From Butyrivibrio sp. (GTDB lineage Bacteria; Bacillota; Clostridia; Lachnospirales; Lachnospiraceae), in assembly GCA_015056655.1 (NCBI GenBank), contig SVFV01000007.1:82777-146776 (forward strand): a DNA stretch of 64,000 nucleotides, given 5' to 3'. Shown one piece after another: positions 27,216-34,998 of the stretch. The notes under the pieces were generated by a model. The model made no database searches and was not told where the DNA came from. It saw only the letters and a program-made list of their open reading frames with translations. Positions within the stretch are counted from its first letter, which is position 1. The number at the start of each line of letters is the position of its first letter. A program made the translations under genes and the position numbers.

Positions 27216-27920
27216 ATGAGTGCTATTGCAATAATTACAGCGCGTGGTGGAAGTAAGAGAATACCACGTAAAAATATAAAAGTATTTTGCGGTAAACCGA
27301 TAATAAATTATTCAATTGAGGCTGCCCTTCAGTCGGGTATCTTTGATGAAGTAATGGTTTCAACTGATGATGAGGAGATTGCAGAGATAGCAAAGAAGGC
27401 AGGAGCAAATGTTCCCTTCTACAGATCTGCGGAGACTTCAAGTGACATAGCTACTACAGCTGATGTGCTTTTGGAAGTACTTGATGAGTATGAGAAAATG
27501 GGACGCAGCTTCGAGTATGGATGCTGCATTTATCCCACAGCTCCTTTTGTTACTGCCAGAAAGCTTAAGGAAGCAATGGACGAGCTTATAAAGTCAGGTG
27601 CTCAGTCAATTGTTCCCATGCAGGAGTTTTCATATCCTCCTCAGCGCGGACTTTTCATTGATGAGAATGGACTGGTTAAGATGCTTCATCCTGAGTATGC
27701 AACAACAAGAAGTCAGGATCTTCAGAAGCAGTATCATGAGTGTGGTCAGTTCTACATTTTCAGAAATGACGAGTTCAGAATTCAGAAGGATACCACTATG
27801 GAGAAGTCAATTCCGTATATCATAGACCCTGTTGAATCACAGGATATTGATAATGAGAGCGACTGGCTTCTTGCAGAAATGAAGTACAGATTCCTTACAG
27901 AACAGGGATTACTTAAGTAA
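27216..27920 (+). CDS. pseF: CMP-pseudaminic acid cytidylyltransferase PseF
   Basis: Activates pseudaminic acid with CTP to CMP-Pse, the donor for transfer. 234 residues with the CMP-sugar synthetase marks IITARGGSKRIPRKNI, GKPIINYSIEAA, MVSTDDEEIAEIA, YPTAPFVT and the late DPVESQDIDNESDW. An AAGGA ribosome site precedes ATG 27216. Followed 11 bases later by pseI. Confidence 0.95.
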   Translation: MSAIAIITARGGSKRIPRKNIKVFCGKPIINYSIEAALQSGIFDEVMVSTDDEEIAEIAKKAGANVPFYRSAETSSDIATTADVLLEVLDEYEKMGRSFEYGCCIYPTAPFVTARKLKEAMDELIKSGAQSIVPMQEFSYPPQRGLFIDENGLVKMLHPEYATTRSQDLQKQYHECGQFYIFRNDEFRIQKDTTMEKSIPYIIDPVESQDIDNESDWLLAEMKYRFLTEQGLLK

Positions 27921-27931
27921 GACGAGGATAT

Positions 27932-28969
27932 ATGAAATTAGAGAAATGTCTTAAAGAAAACAGAGCATATATGATAGCAGAGATGAGCGCCAACCACGGC
28001 GGCTCTCTTGAAAATGCTTTAAAAATAGTTGAAGCAGCAGCAAAGGCAGGGGCAGATTGCTTAAAGACTCAGACCTACACTGCTGACACAATTACTATTG
28101 ATTGTGATGCGGAAGCTTTTAAAATTCATGGAGGCTTATGGGATGGATATAATCTCCATGATCTTTACAAGGAAGCCTACACTCCCTGGGAGTGGATGGA
28201 GCCCATAAAGAAAAAGTGTGAGGAATGCGGAATAGACTTCCTTTCCACACCTTTTGACAAGACTTCTGTGGATTATCTTGAAAATATTGGAGAGGAATTC
28301 TACAAGATAGCTTCATTTGAGCTTGTGGATATTCCGCTTATTAAGTATATAGCAAGGACCGGAAAACCCATCATCATGTCTACCGGTATGGGAAGTGAAG
28401 AGGAAATTGAGGAAGCTATAGCAGCTATCAGATCCGAGGGTAATGATCAGATTATTATTCTTAAGTGCTGTAGCGTTTATCCTACTGTTTCTGCAGATTT
28501 AAACCTTAGAACTATTCCTGATATGAGGGAGAAATTCAAGGTGCCTGTAGGTCTTTCAGATCACTCAATGGGTGGCACAGCAGCTATTGCTGCAGCAGCA
28601 CTTGGAGCTGTTGTTATTGAGAAGCATTTCTGCCTGGACAGAGACATTCCTTCAGCTGATTCAGCATTCTCCATGGAACCTCAGGAGTTTGCAGATATGG
28701 TAAAGGGTGTTCATGATGCAGAGCTTGCTTTGGGTAAGGTTTTCTATGGACCTACAGAGGCAGAGGCTGGAGAATATACCAACCGTAGATCCTTGTTTAT
28801 AGTTGAGGATGTCGAGGAGGGCGAGGAGCTCACCGAGACAAATGTCAGAAGTATCAGATCCTACAATATACAGGGTATTAAGCCTAAGTATTACGAAGAA
28901 GTACTTGGAAAGAAAGCAAAGAAAAAGCTAATGCGCGGAACTCCGCTGGAATGGAGCCTATTTGAATAA
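27932..28969 (+). CDS. pseI: Pseudaminic acid synthase PseI
   Basis: Condenses 2,4-diacetamido-2,4,6-trideoxy-L-altrose with phosphoenolpyruvate. 345 residues: an N-terminal NeuB-type TIM barrel (AEMSANHGGSLENAL, LKTQTYTADTITI, DFLSTPFDKTSVDYL, KIASFELVDIPLI, GLSDHSMGGTAA, EKHFCLDRDIPSADSAFS) and a C-terminal SAF domain (NRRSLFIVEDVEEGEELT). The length fits PseI. The stop region overlaps the TTG start of pseG by 8 bases. Confidence 0.95.
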   Translation: MKLEKCLKENRAYMIAEMSANHGGSLENALKIVEAAAKAGADCLKTQTYTADTITIDCDAEAFKIHGGLWDGYNLHDLYKEAYTPWEWMEPIKKKCEECGIDFLSTPFDKTSVDYLENIGEEFYKIASFELVDIPLIKYIARTGKPIIMSTGMGSEEEIEEAIAAIRSEGNDQIIILKCCSVYPTVSADLNLRTIPDMREKFKVPVGLSDHSMGGTAAIAAAALGAVVIEKHFCLDRDIPSADSAFSMEPQEFADMVKGVHDAELALGKVFYGPTEAEAGEYTNRRSLFIVEDVEEGEELTETNVRSIRSYNIQGIKPKYYEEVLGKKAKKKLMRGTPLEWSLFE

Positions 28970-30131
28970 GATAGCGATTCGTGTAGATGCAAATGAAATA
29001 GTAGCGACAGGGCACATTATGCGTTGCAGGACCATAGCAGGGAGCCTCAGGCAGATGGGGTGCACTGTCGTTTTTGTGTCTGCTGATAACAATATAGAGC
29101 CTTATATCGGAGGGGAATACGAGCTTTTTGTCCTTGAATCCAACTGGCGCAAGATGGAGCAGGAGGTGGCTTTATTCCTTAGTCTTTTGCGTGCTGAGAA
29201 AATAGACAGAGTCCTGGTGGACAGCTATCAGGTAACACCCTTGTACCTTAAAATCCTAAGGGATAATGGAATTAGCGTCATGTATATCGACGATATGAAA
29301 AAGGATATTTATCCTGTGAAGGCGCTTTTAAACTATAGTCCCAGTGCACTGACAATGGATTATGACAAGGACTATGACAAAGATACAATGCTCCTTCTTG
29401 GAACAAAATACATTCCGCTTAGAGAACAGTTTTGGCAGAGAAGACACTTCGATGCTGGTATGAGCTCTAGCGAAAAAGAGGAGAGATACGGCACCGACGG
29501 CGAGCTTCTAATGAACATAGATATAGTTGCCCTTGAAAATGAAGAGGCATCTGCTGGAGCTCATAGGACTTACGGTTATGAGGATGGCATTAAAAATGTT
29601 TTCCTTACTACAGGCGGTGCAGATACAAGGGGACTTTCAGAGCTTATAATCACTGCGATTCTTTCTGAGCCTGAGCTTCAGTTTAAGGGAAATAAGAGTA
29701 AAAAGATTCATCTTCTTGCTGGAAGATTTTACAGGATATCAGAGAGAGTACAAAAGTATGTTGAGGATGGCAGCGTAGTTCTTCATCAGAATGTAAGCAA
29801 TGTTGCTGAGATTATGGGAAGCTGCGATTTTGCTATAACTCCGGCTGGAACGACACTCTTTGAATTATGCGCAGTTGGAGTGCCATCTGTGAGCTATGTT
29901 TTTGCTGACAATATGGAGCCGGATGCATTGTATTTTGCAAATGATGGACTGGTACCATACGCGGGTGATTTCAGAGATGATGAAAGAACCGTTTTGATAA
30001 ATATCATGACTCAGCTTCTGAAGTTCTCTGAGCTTGATACTGCTTCAAGAATTGAAATCGGAAACAGGATGAAGAGTATCATAGATGGTCAGGGTGCTGA
30101 CAGAATAGCAGAAGCAATTTTGGATATGTAA
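28962..30131 (+). CDS. pseG: UDP-2,4-diacetamido-2,4,6-trideoxy-beta-L-altropyranose hydrolase PseG
   Basis: Removes UDP from the activated altrose before PseI acts. 389 residues, GT-B-like fold: N-terminal IRVDANEIVATGHIMRC (the GxGHxxR-type motif of PseG), VDSYQV, and C-terminal TTGGADTRG and PAGTTLFELCAVGVPSV. It is longer than most PseG proteins, with an extra segment at about residues 165-200 (MSSSEKEERYGTDGELLM...). TTG start at 28962 overlaps pseI. The gene order places it after the synthase. Confidence 0.9.
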   Translation: MNKIAIRVDANEIVATGHIMRCRTIAGSLRQMGCTVVFVSADNNIEPYIGGEYELFVLESNWRKMEQEVALFLSLLRAEKIDRVLVDSYQVTPLYLKILRDNGISVMYIDDMKKDIYPVKALLNYSPSALTMDYDKDYDKDTMLLLGTKYIPLREQFWQRRHFDAGMSSSEKEERYGTDGELLMNIDIVALENEEASAGAHRTYGYEDGIKNVFLTTGGADTRGLSELIITAILSEPELQFKGNKSKKIHLLAGRFYRISERVQKYVEDGSVVLHQNVSNVAEIMGSCDFAITPAGTTLFELCAVGVPSVSYVFADNMEPDALYFANDGLVPYAGDFRDDERTVLINIMTQLLKFSELDTASRIEIGNRMKSIIDGQGADRIAEAILDM

Positions 30132-30151
30132 TTTCCGGAGATTTATTGTAT

Positions 30152-31387
30152 ATGAAAAAGATTTTTATTTTGGGAGCAAGTGCACTTCAGGTGCCTGCAA
30201 TCAGAAGAGCGAAGGAAAAGGGATTGTATGTGTATGCGCTTGATTACGATCCGCATGCAGTGGGAATTCCTGAAGCAGATGAGTTTTTGCTCATAAGTAC
30301 AATTGATAAAGAGGCAGTTCTTGAGGCTGCAAAGAAATATAAGCCGGATTTTGTTGTGACATCAACCAGCGACCTGCCTGTAAGAACGGTTGCGTGGGTT
30401 AATGAGCAGCTTGGAAGAGAAGGTGGAATAGCATACGAGGATGCGATCTGTGCTACAGATAAGGCAGCGATGCGCGTAAGGATGAAGGAATGCGGAGTTC
30501 CTATTCCTGATTTTCATGTGGCTGGCTCAAAGGAAGAGTTCCTTGAAAAGACAAATCTTCTGGGTGATAAATTTGTTTGTAAGCCTGCTGATAATGCAGC
30601 AAGCAGAGGTGTGGTTTTAGTTGATAAGAATGAACTAAAGGCAGATGGAAAAAATCTTGAAGAAGAGCTCTTAAAGATATATGAGTACACTCACAGCTTT
30701 TCCAGAAGCGGAGAGGTTCTTGTAGAGGAGCTTATGACAGGCCCAGAGGTTAGTGTTGAGTCCATAACTGTGGATGGCGAGCCTCATATAATAACCATCA
30801 CAGATAAGCTGATAACTAAAGAGCCATACTTTGTTGAGACTGGACACACTGAGCCATCAAGATTATTCAAGTATCAGCAGGAGGACATCAGACAGGTTGC
30901 ATTTAAGGCAATAAAAGCTTTGAACATGTCCTATGGTTCAAATCATACAGAGATCAAGGTTACTCCGACAGGAGCAAAGCTTGTGGAAATAGCAGCAAGG
31001 CTTGGAGGAGATTACATTACTTCCAGACTTGTTCCGCTTTCAACAGGGGTTGATATGATAGACTGCGACCTCTCAAGTGCTGTTGGAGATAAGGTTAACT
31101 ACGAGAAAACTCTCGATAAAGGCTCTGCTATCAGATTTATCTACTTTAACGAGGATGAAGAGAATGAAAGAGAGCATGTAATAAAGGCTATTGATGGCGT
31201 TTCGGATGCGCAGAGTGTTCCTGGTGTTACAGAGGTAGTTCTTTACAAAAATGTGGGGGACACAGCTGGCAGATTAAAGAGCAGTAACGACAGGATAGGA
31301 CACGTTATTGCCACAGGAAAAGATGCTGACGAAGCCGAAGAAAACGCACTTTTGGCGCTTTCAAAGATACATATATTATACGAATAA
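30152..31387 (+). CDS. ATP-grasp ligase, substrate unknown
   Basis: 411 residues with the layout of carbamoyl-phosphate-synthase/PurK-like ATP-grasp enzymes: an N-terminal pre-ATP-grasp strand (IFILGASALQVPAI), ATDKAAMRVRMKECGVP, then FVCKPADNAASRGVVLV, VLVEELMTGPEVSVE, and the metal-binding segment HTEIKVTPTGAKLVEIAARLGGD. Such enzymes form amide or peptide bonds through acyl-phosphates. ATG 30152 is 11 bases after CCGGAG; an in-frame TTG at 30146 is an alternative. Its place right after pseG suggests modification of pseudaminic acid or of a sugar amine with an amino acid or other carboxylate; this is inference. Confidence 0.85.
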   Translation: MKKIFILGASALQVPAIRRAKEKGLYVYALDYDPHAVGIPEADEFLLISTIDKEAVLEAAKKYKPDFVVTSTSDLPVRTVAWVNEQLGREGGIAYEDAICATDKAAMRVRMKECGVPIPDFHVAGSKEEFLEKTNLLGDKFVCKPADNAASRGVVLVDKNELKADGKNLEEELLKIYEYTHSFSRSGEVLVEELMTGPEVSVESITVDGEPHIITITDKLITKEPYFVETGHTEPSRLFKYQQEDIRQVAFKAIKALNMSYGSNHTEIKVTPTGAKLVEIAARLGGDYITSRLVPLSTGVDMIDCDLSSAVGDKVNYEKTLDKGSAIRFIYFNEDEENEREHVIKAIDGVSDAQSVPGVTEVVLYKNVGDTAGRLKSSNDRIGHVIATGKDADEAEENALLALSKIHILYE

Positions 31388-31449
31388 ATCCTTTTATGGG
31401 ATTTCACATATATGTTGCAATGTGATCAGTTTTTGAAATGGGGATTGGT

Positions 31450-32643
31450 ATGTACGAGATTGGTAGCGAATTTCATTTTGAGAAAAACAATGTACGCGAG
31501 AACCTGATAGAGGTATTTGAGCATGCTGCTTCAAAAAGCGGAAGAAATGTAGCTTTTTTAAGATGTGGCAGAGATGCTATTGGCTTTGTGGCTGATGATA
31601 TTATTGCGAAAATGGAGGATGCAGGAGATGATAGCCTTGGTAAAAAGGTATTTTTGCCTGCTCTTTCCTGCGATTCTATGGTGAGACCCTTCGAGGTAAG
31701 AGGCTTTGATGTGAGCTTCTACAGACTTAAGGAGGACCTTACTGTTGATACTGAATATCTTATAAGTGAGATGGGAAAAGTTACTGATAACAGTAAGCTT
31801 TCTGTTCTTTTCATGAATTTCTATGGAATAGCAGATACTACTGAGGCTTCAAAGGCTGTAAGAGAAAGCTTTGCAAATGCAGCGATCATTGAGGACGTGA
31901 CACATATTTTACTTGAGCCTGAAAAATATCTTGAGACGGATAAAGCAGCCTATGTGGATTACCATGTTGGAAGTATCCGCAAGTGGCTTGGAGTTCCGGA
32001 TGGAGCTCTTGCCATAAGCAAGGATGAATTTGTAATGGGCGCACTTACAGGCGAGACAGATTTCTCACTTCTTAGAATGGAAGCCTTAAAGGAAAAGACA
32101 CAGTATCTTGATAACGGAGATGAGGAGCTTAAAGTCCATTTCAGAAAGCTTTTATCAGATGCTGAGGATTCCCTTAGCGATGGACTTGATCCTTATCATA
32201 TGTCTGATGAGAGCGCTGAGTATTTAAAGAGTATTGATGCTCTTTACATGAGCGAGAAGAGAGCTATGAATTATCATAACCTCTACAGCATGTTGAAGGC
32301 TCTTCCAATCTATGGAAAGGCATTCAGACTTTTGAAGGAAGAGGATTATGAGGAGTTTACTCCCTTTATGCTTCCTATCGTTCTTGATATCGACTTTATG
32401 AGAAGAAGCGCTATCACAGAAGAAGGCAAGACTATCACAAGAGATGGCTTTGAAAAGGTTCTTGCAAGCAAGGGCGTTTACGCTCCTGTGCTTTGGCCTA
32501 TTTCTGAAGAAGCAGCGAAGACCTGTCCTGTCTCTGAAAGCTTTGCTGATAAGATGCTGGCATTCTGGATTGATCAAAGATATAACAGATTCGACATGGA
32601 GAGAATCTGTGAGGTATTAGACGAGAGCCTTGCACAGATTTAA
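31450..32643 (+). CDS. Divergent DegT/fold-type I PLP-dependent enzyme
   Basis: 397 residues, not a close match to PseC or WecE types. The order of segments follows fold-type I PLP enzymes: FLRCGRDAIGFVADDI, KVFLPALSCDSMVRPF, VLFMNFYGIADT, the probable PLP-pyridine aspartate D149 in AIIEDVTHIL and the probable Schiff-base lysine K178 in GSIRKWLGVPDGAL. So it is probably active as an aminotransferase or related enzyme. The start is uncertain: ATG 31450 follows GGGG, while ATG 31438 has no ribosome site. It sits between the ATP-grasp gene and a GT2 gene. Confidence 0.75.
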   Translation: MYEIGSEFHFEKNNVRENLIEVFEHAASKSGRNVAFLRCGRDAIGFVADDIIAKMEDAGDDSLGKKVFLPALSCDSMVRPFEVRGFDVSFYRLKEDLTVDTEYLISEMGKVTDNSKLSVLFMNFYGIADTTEASKAVRESFANAAIIEDVTHILLEPEKYLETDKAAYVDYHVGSIRKWLGVPDGALAISKDEFVMGALTGETDFSLLRMEALKEKTQYLDNGDEELKVHFRKLLSDAEDSLSDGLDPYHMSDESAEYLKSIDALYMSEKRAMNYHNLYSMLKALPIYGKAFRLLKEEDYEEFTPFMLPIVLDIDFMRRSAITEEGKTITRDGFEKVLASKGVYAPVLWPISEEAAKTCPVSESFADKMLAFWIDQRYNRFDMERICEVLDESLAQI

Positions 32644-32703
32644 GGCGGACTTTCGGAGGATATGAAAGAAGTTTGAATATAGGGTAGGGGCCCTGTTAGT
32701 ACC

Positions 32704-33789
32704 ATGAAGATTAGCGTTATAGTTCCTGTCTACAACATGGCAGGAGAAGATAAATTGAAGCATTGCCTGGACAGCCTTGTGGGGCAGACTCTGAAGGATG
32801 GTGAAATTGAGATCATCGCTGTAGATGATTGTTCCACTGATAATTCCTTCGAGATCATGCAGAGATATGAAAAAGAATATCCTGAGAGATTTATTGCCAT
32901 ACACAGCCCGGTAAACCATCATCAGGGCGGTGCAAAGAATATAGGTCTTGGCATTGCAAAGGGCGAGTGGATAGGCTTTATAGATGCAGATGACTGGGTT
33001 GTTCCGGATTACTATGAACGCCTTTTGAAAAAGGCAGAGGAAACCGGTGCGGATATGGTTGGCTGCGATTATTCTTTGGTTGATAGTTATACTTTTGAGC
33101 CTGGCCAGATAGTTCATAACAACACTCATGAGCAGACAGGAATCATGGATGAAGATAAGTACAGAAAGCTTCTCCTTGATACCGGCAGTCTCGTGGTTAA
33201 GATTTACAAAAGATATATTGTTCTTGGGGATGAGTCTTCAAAGGAAGGCAAATATGGTGCACCTAAGGAAGATGCATTGAGTGCGAAGCTTGATATTTTC
33301 CCTGAGGATATTTTCTATGAGGATAATGCGGTAAGTAATACCTGGATGCTGAGAGTCAAACACTTTGAGTATATCGAGGAGCCGCTTTACTTCTATTTCC
33401 AACATGATACTTCTACGGTTCATACTATTTCAAAGAAGAATCTTGAGGACAGGATGACTGCCGGAAGGCAGATTCTGAGGGAAGCTAAGGATAATAACTA
33501 TCTTGATAAGTACCACCCCGAAATAGAATTTATGTACACAGTGCTTTTCTATGTAAACACACTGTTTTCTGCTATGCCGAAAAATCAGCATATAAGCGGA
33601 TGCTATGGCTTTACCAAAAGGATGGGCGAGGAAATGAAGGAAGCTTTTCCTGATTTCCAGAATAATAAATATTATGTGGACAGAATACATCCTGAGGAAA
33701 AGAAGCTTATTGGGATGCAGATGAAGTCGCATCTGATGTTTTATGTTTATTACAGGCTTTTATGGTTTTACAGAGGCCTTAGAAAATAG
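32704..33789 (+). CDS. Glycosyltransferase family 2
   Basis: 361 residues. GT2 domain: VIVPVYNMAGED, AVDDCSTDNSF, NHHQGGAKNIGLGIA, FIDADDWVVPDYYE, then a C-terminal helical extension of about 150 residues. The ribosome site before ATG 32704 is poor (GGGG 14 or more bases away); a strong site upstream instead serves a four-codon frame at 32662. The position inside the nonulosonic-acid block makes it a candidate to build the acceptor for that sugar. Confidence 0.9.
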   Translation: MKISVIVPVYNMAGEDKLKHCLDSLVGQTLKDGEIEIIAVDDCSTDNSFEIMQRYEKEYPERFIAIHSPVNHHQGGAKNIGLGIAKGEWIGFIDADDWVVPDYYERLLKKAEETGADMVGCDYSLVDSYTFEPGQIVHNNTHEQTGIMDEDKYRKLLLDTGSLVVKIYKRYIVLGDESSKEGKYGAPKEDALSAKLDIFPEDIFYEDNAVSNTWMLRVKHFEYIEEPLYFYFQHDTSTVHTISKKNLEDRMTAGRQILREAKDNNYLDKYHPEIEFMYTVLFYVNTLFSAMPKNQHISGCYGFTKRMGEEMKEAFPDFQNNKYYVDRIHPEEKKLIGMQMKSHLMFYVYYRLLWFYRGLRK

Positions 33790-33848
33790 TACTCTCATAT
33801 ATCAGTGGGGTGACATCTTTCCCTGGAGGGAGAGATAAAGGAGATAAC

Positions 33849-34991
33849 GTGCACGAGAGAATTTATGTATGCCACACCTTTTATCATGTGTATGTGGCAT
33901 GTCTAAAGGAATTTCATATATTACATGGGCTGTCTGCTAAAAAGGACGGCGATTTTGCTTCTTCTAAAGCAGGCGAAGGCAGCAGCGCTGCTGGAAGAGC
34001 TACACTTGTGCTTTCAAAGATGAGTAACAAGTTTGGAAGCATGGTAGAAAGAGCAAGGAATTGCGGACTTTTTGAAGAGGTAATTGAGTATGATGAAAAG
34101 GTTGATACCTTTTTCCCTGAGCTTGCTCCTCTTCGAAAAAATACAGGAAGTCTTCCAAAGAACATGATCAACAGAATCAAGTTCTGCAAGAGATTTGCGC
34201 AGCTCCAGGAACAGTACATACCTGTAGACTTTAAGCAGTACAAGGATATTTATGTTTTCTGCGATTCTGATCCAATAGGCTACTATCTGAACTATAAAAA
34301 GATTAGATACCATGCCCTTGAGGATGGCCTTAACTGCATCAAATACGGCGATCAGGCACGCTATGACAACAATGGACACTTTAAGTTCAAGGCATGGCTT
34401 GCATCAACAGGTCTTATCTTCATCCAGAACGGCTGGGGCAGATACTGCATAGATATGGAGGTTAATGACATCTCCATTTTGGACTACCCATGTCCTAAGT
34501 ATATAGAAGTTCCGCGTGAGCCACTTGTTGAGGAGCTTACGCAGGCAGATAAGGATCTCATGCTCGAGCTTTTTGTGGAGAACATGGATGAACTTAAGCA
34601 GCAGCTTGAAAAGGGCAAGGATAAGCCCAGAGTTTTGATTTTATCTGAACCCCTCTGCGATCTTGAGACCAGAGAACGCCTTTTCAGAGACCTTGTAAAT
34701 GAGTATGGAACCGTAAATGGCAAGGAAGCTATCGTAATGATAAAGCAGCATCCCAGAGACTACCTTGATTATAAAACCAAGTTCTCTGATGTTATTCTTC
34801 TTGCAGGCACCTTCCCAATGGAGATGCTCAACTTTATTGATGGTCTTAAATTTGATAGACTAGTATCGGTATATACAGTTGTTGACTCAATCAAATTCGT
34901 TGATGAGAAGCTTTTCCTCGGTGATGACTTTATGGATAAGTATGAAGCGCCTGAGATTCATCGACTTAATGAACAGATAATAGATAATTAG
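33849..34991 (+). CDS. Bacterial sialyltransferase-like glycosyltransferase (candidate CMP-pseudaminic acid transferase)
   Basis: 380 residues. It has the two motifs shared by bacterial sialyltransferases of the GT52/GT38/GT80 type: D/E-D/E-G at residues 158-160 (ALEDGLNC) and HP at 301-302 (IKQHPRDY). A late serine-bearing strand follows at about 340 (LVSVYTVV). The N-terminus RIYVCHTFYHVYVAC fits the first GT-B strand of this group. The window encodes synthesis of CMP-pseudaminic acid and no sialic acid genes, so CMP-Pse is the likely donor. GTG 33849 follows AAAGGAG (33837-33843) at ideal distance; an earlier GTG at 33810 encodes a non-homologous lead. Confidence 0.75.
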   Translation: MHERIYVCHTFYHVYVACLKEFHILHGLSAKKDGDFASSKAGEGSSAAGRATLVLSKMSNKFGSMVERARNCGLFEEVIEYDEKVDTFFPELAPLRKNTGSLPKNMINRIKFCKRFAQLQEQYIPVDFKQYKDIYVFCDSDPIGYYLNYKKIRYHALEDGLNCIKYGDQARYDNNGHFKFKAWLASTGLIFIQNGWGRYCIDMEVNDISILDYPCPKYIEVPREPLVEELTQADKDLMLELFVENMDELKQQLEKGKDKPRVLILSEPLCDLETRERLFRDLVNEYGTVNGKEAIVMIKQHPRDYLDYKTKFSDVILLAGTFPMEMLNFIDGLKFDRLVSVYTVVDSIKFVDEKLFLGDDFMDKYEAPEIHRLNEQIIDN

Positions 34992-34998
34992 GAGAAAC

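Noticed and set aside
32617..33129. - strand open frame of 170 codons opposite the GT2 at 32704
   Set aside because: Overlaps two real genes on the + strand and has no recognisable motifs.
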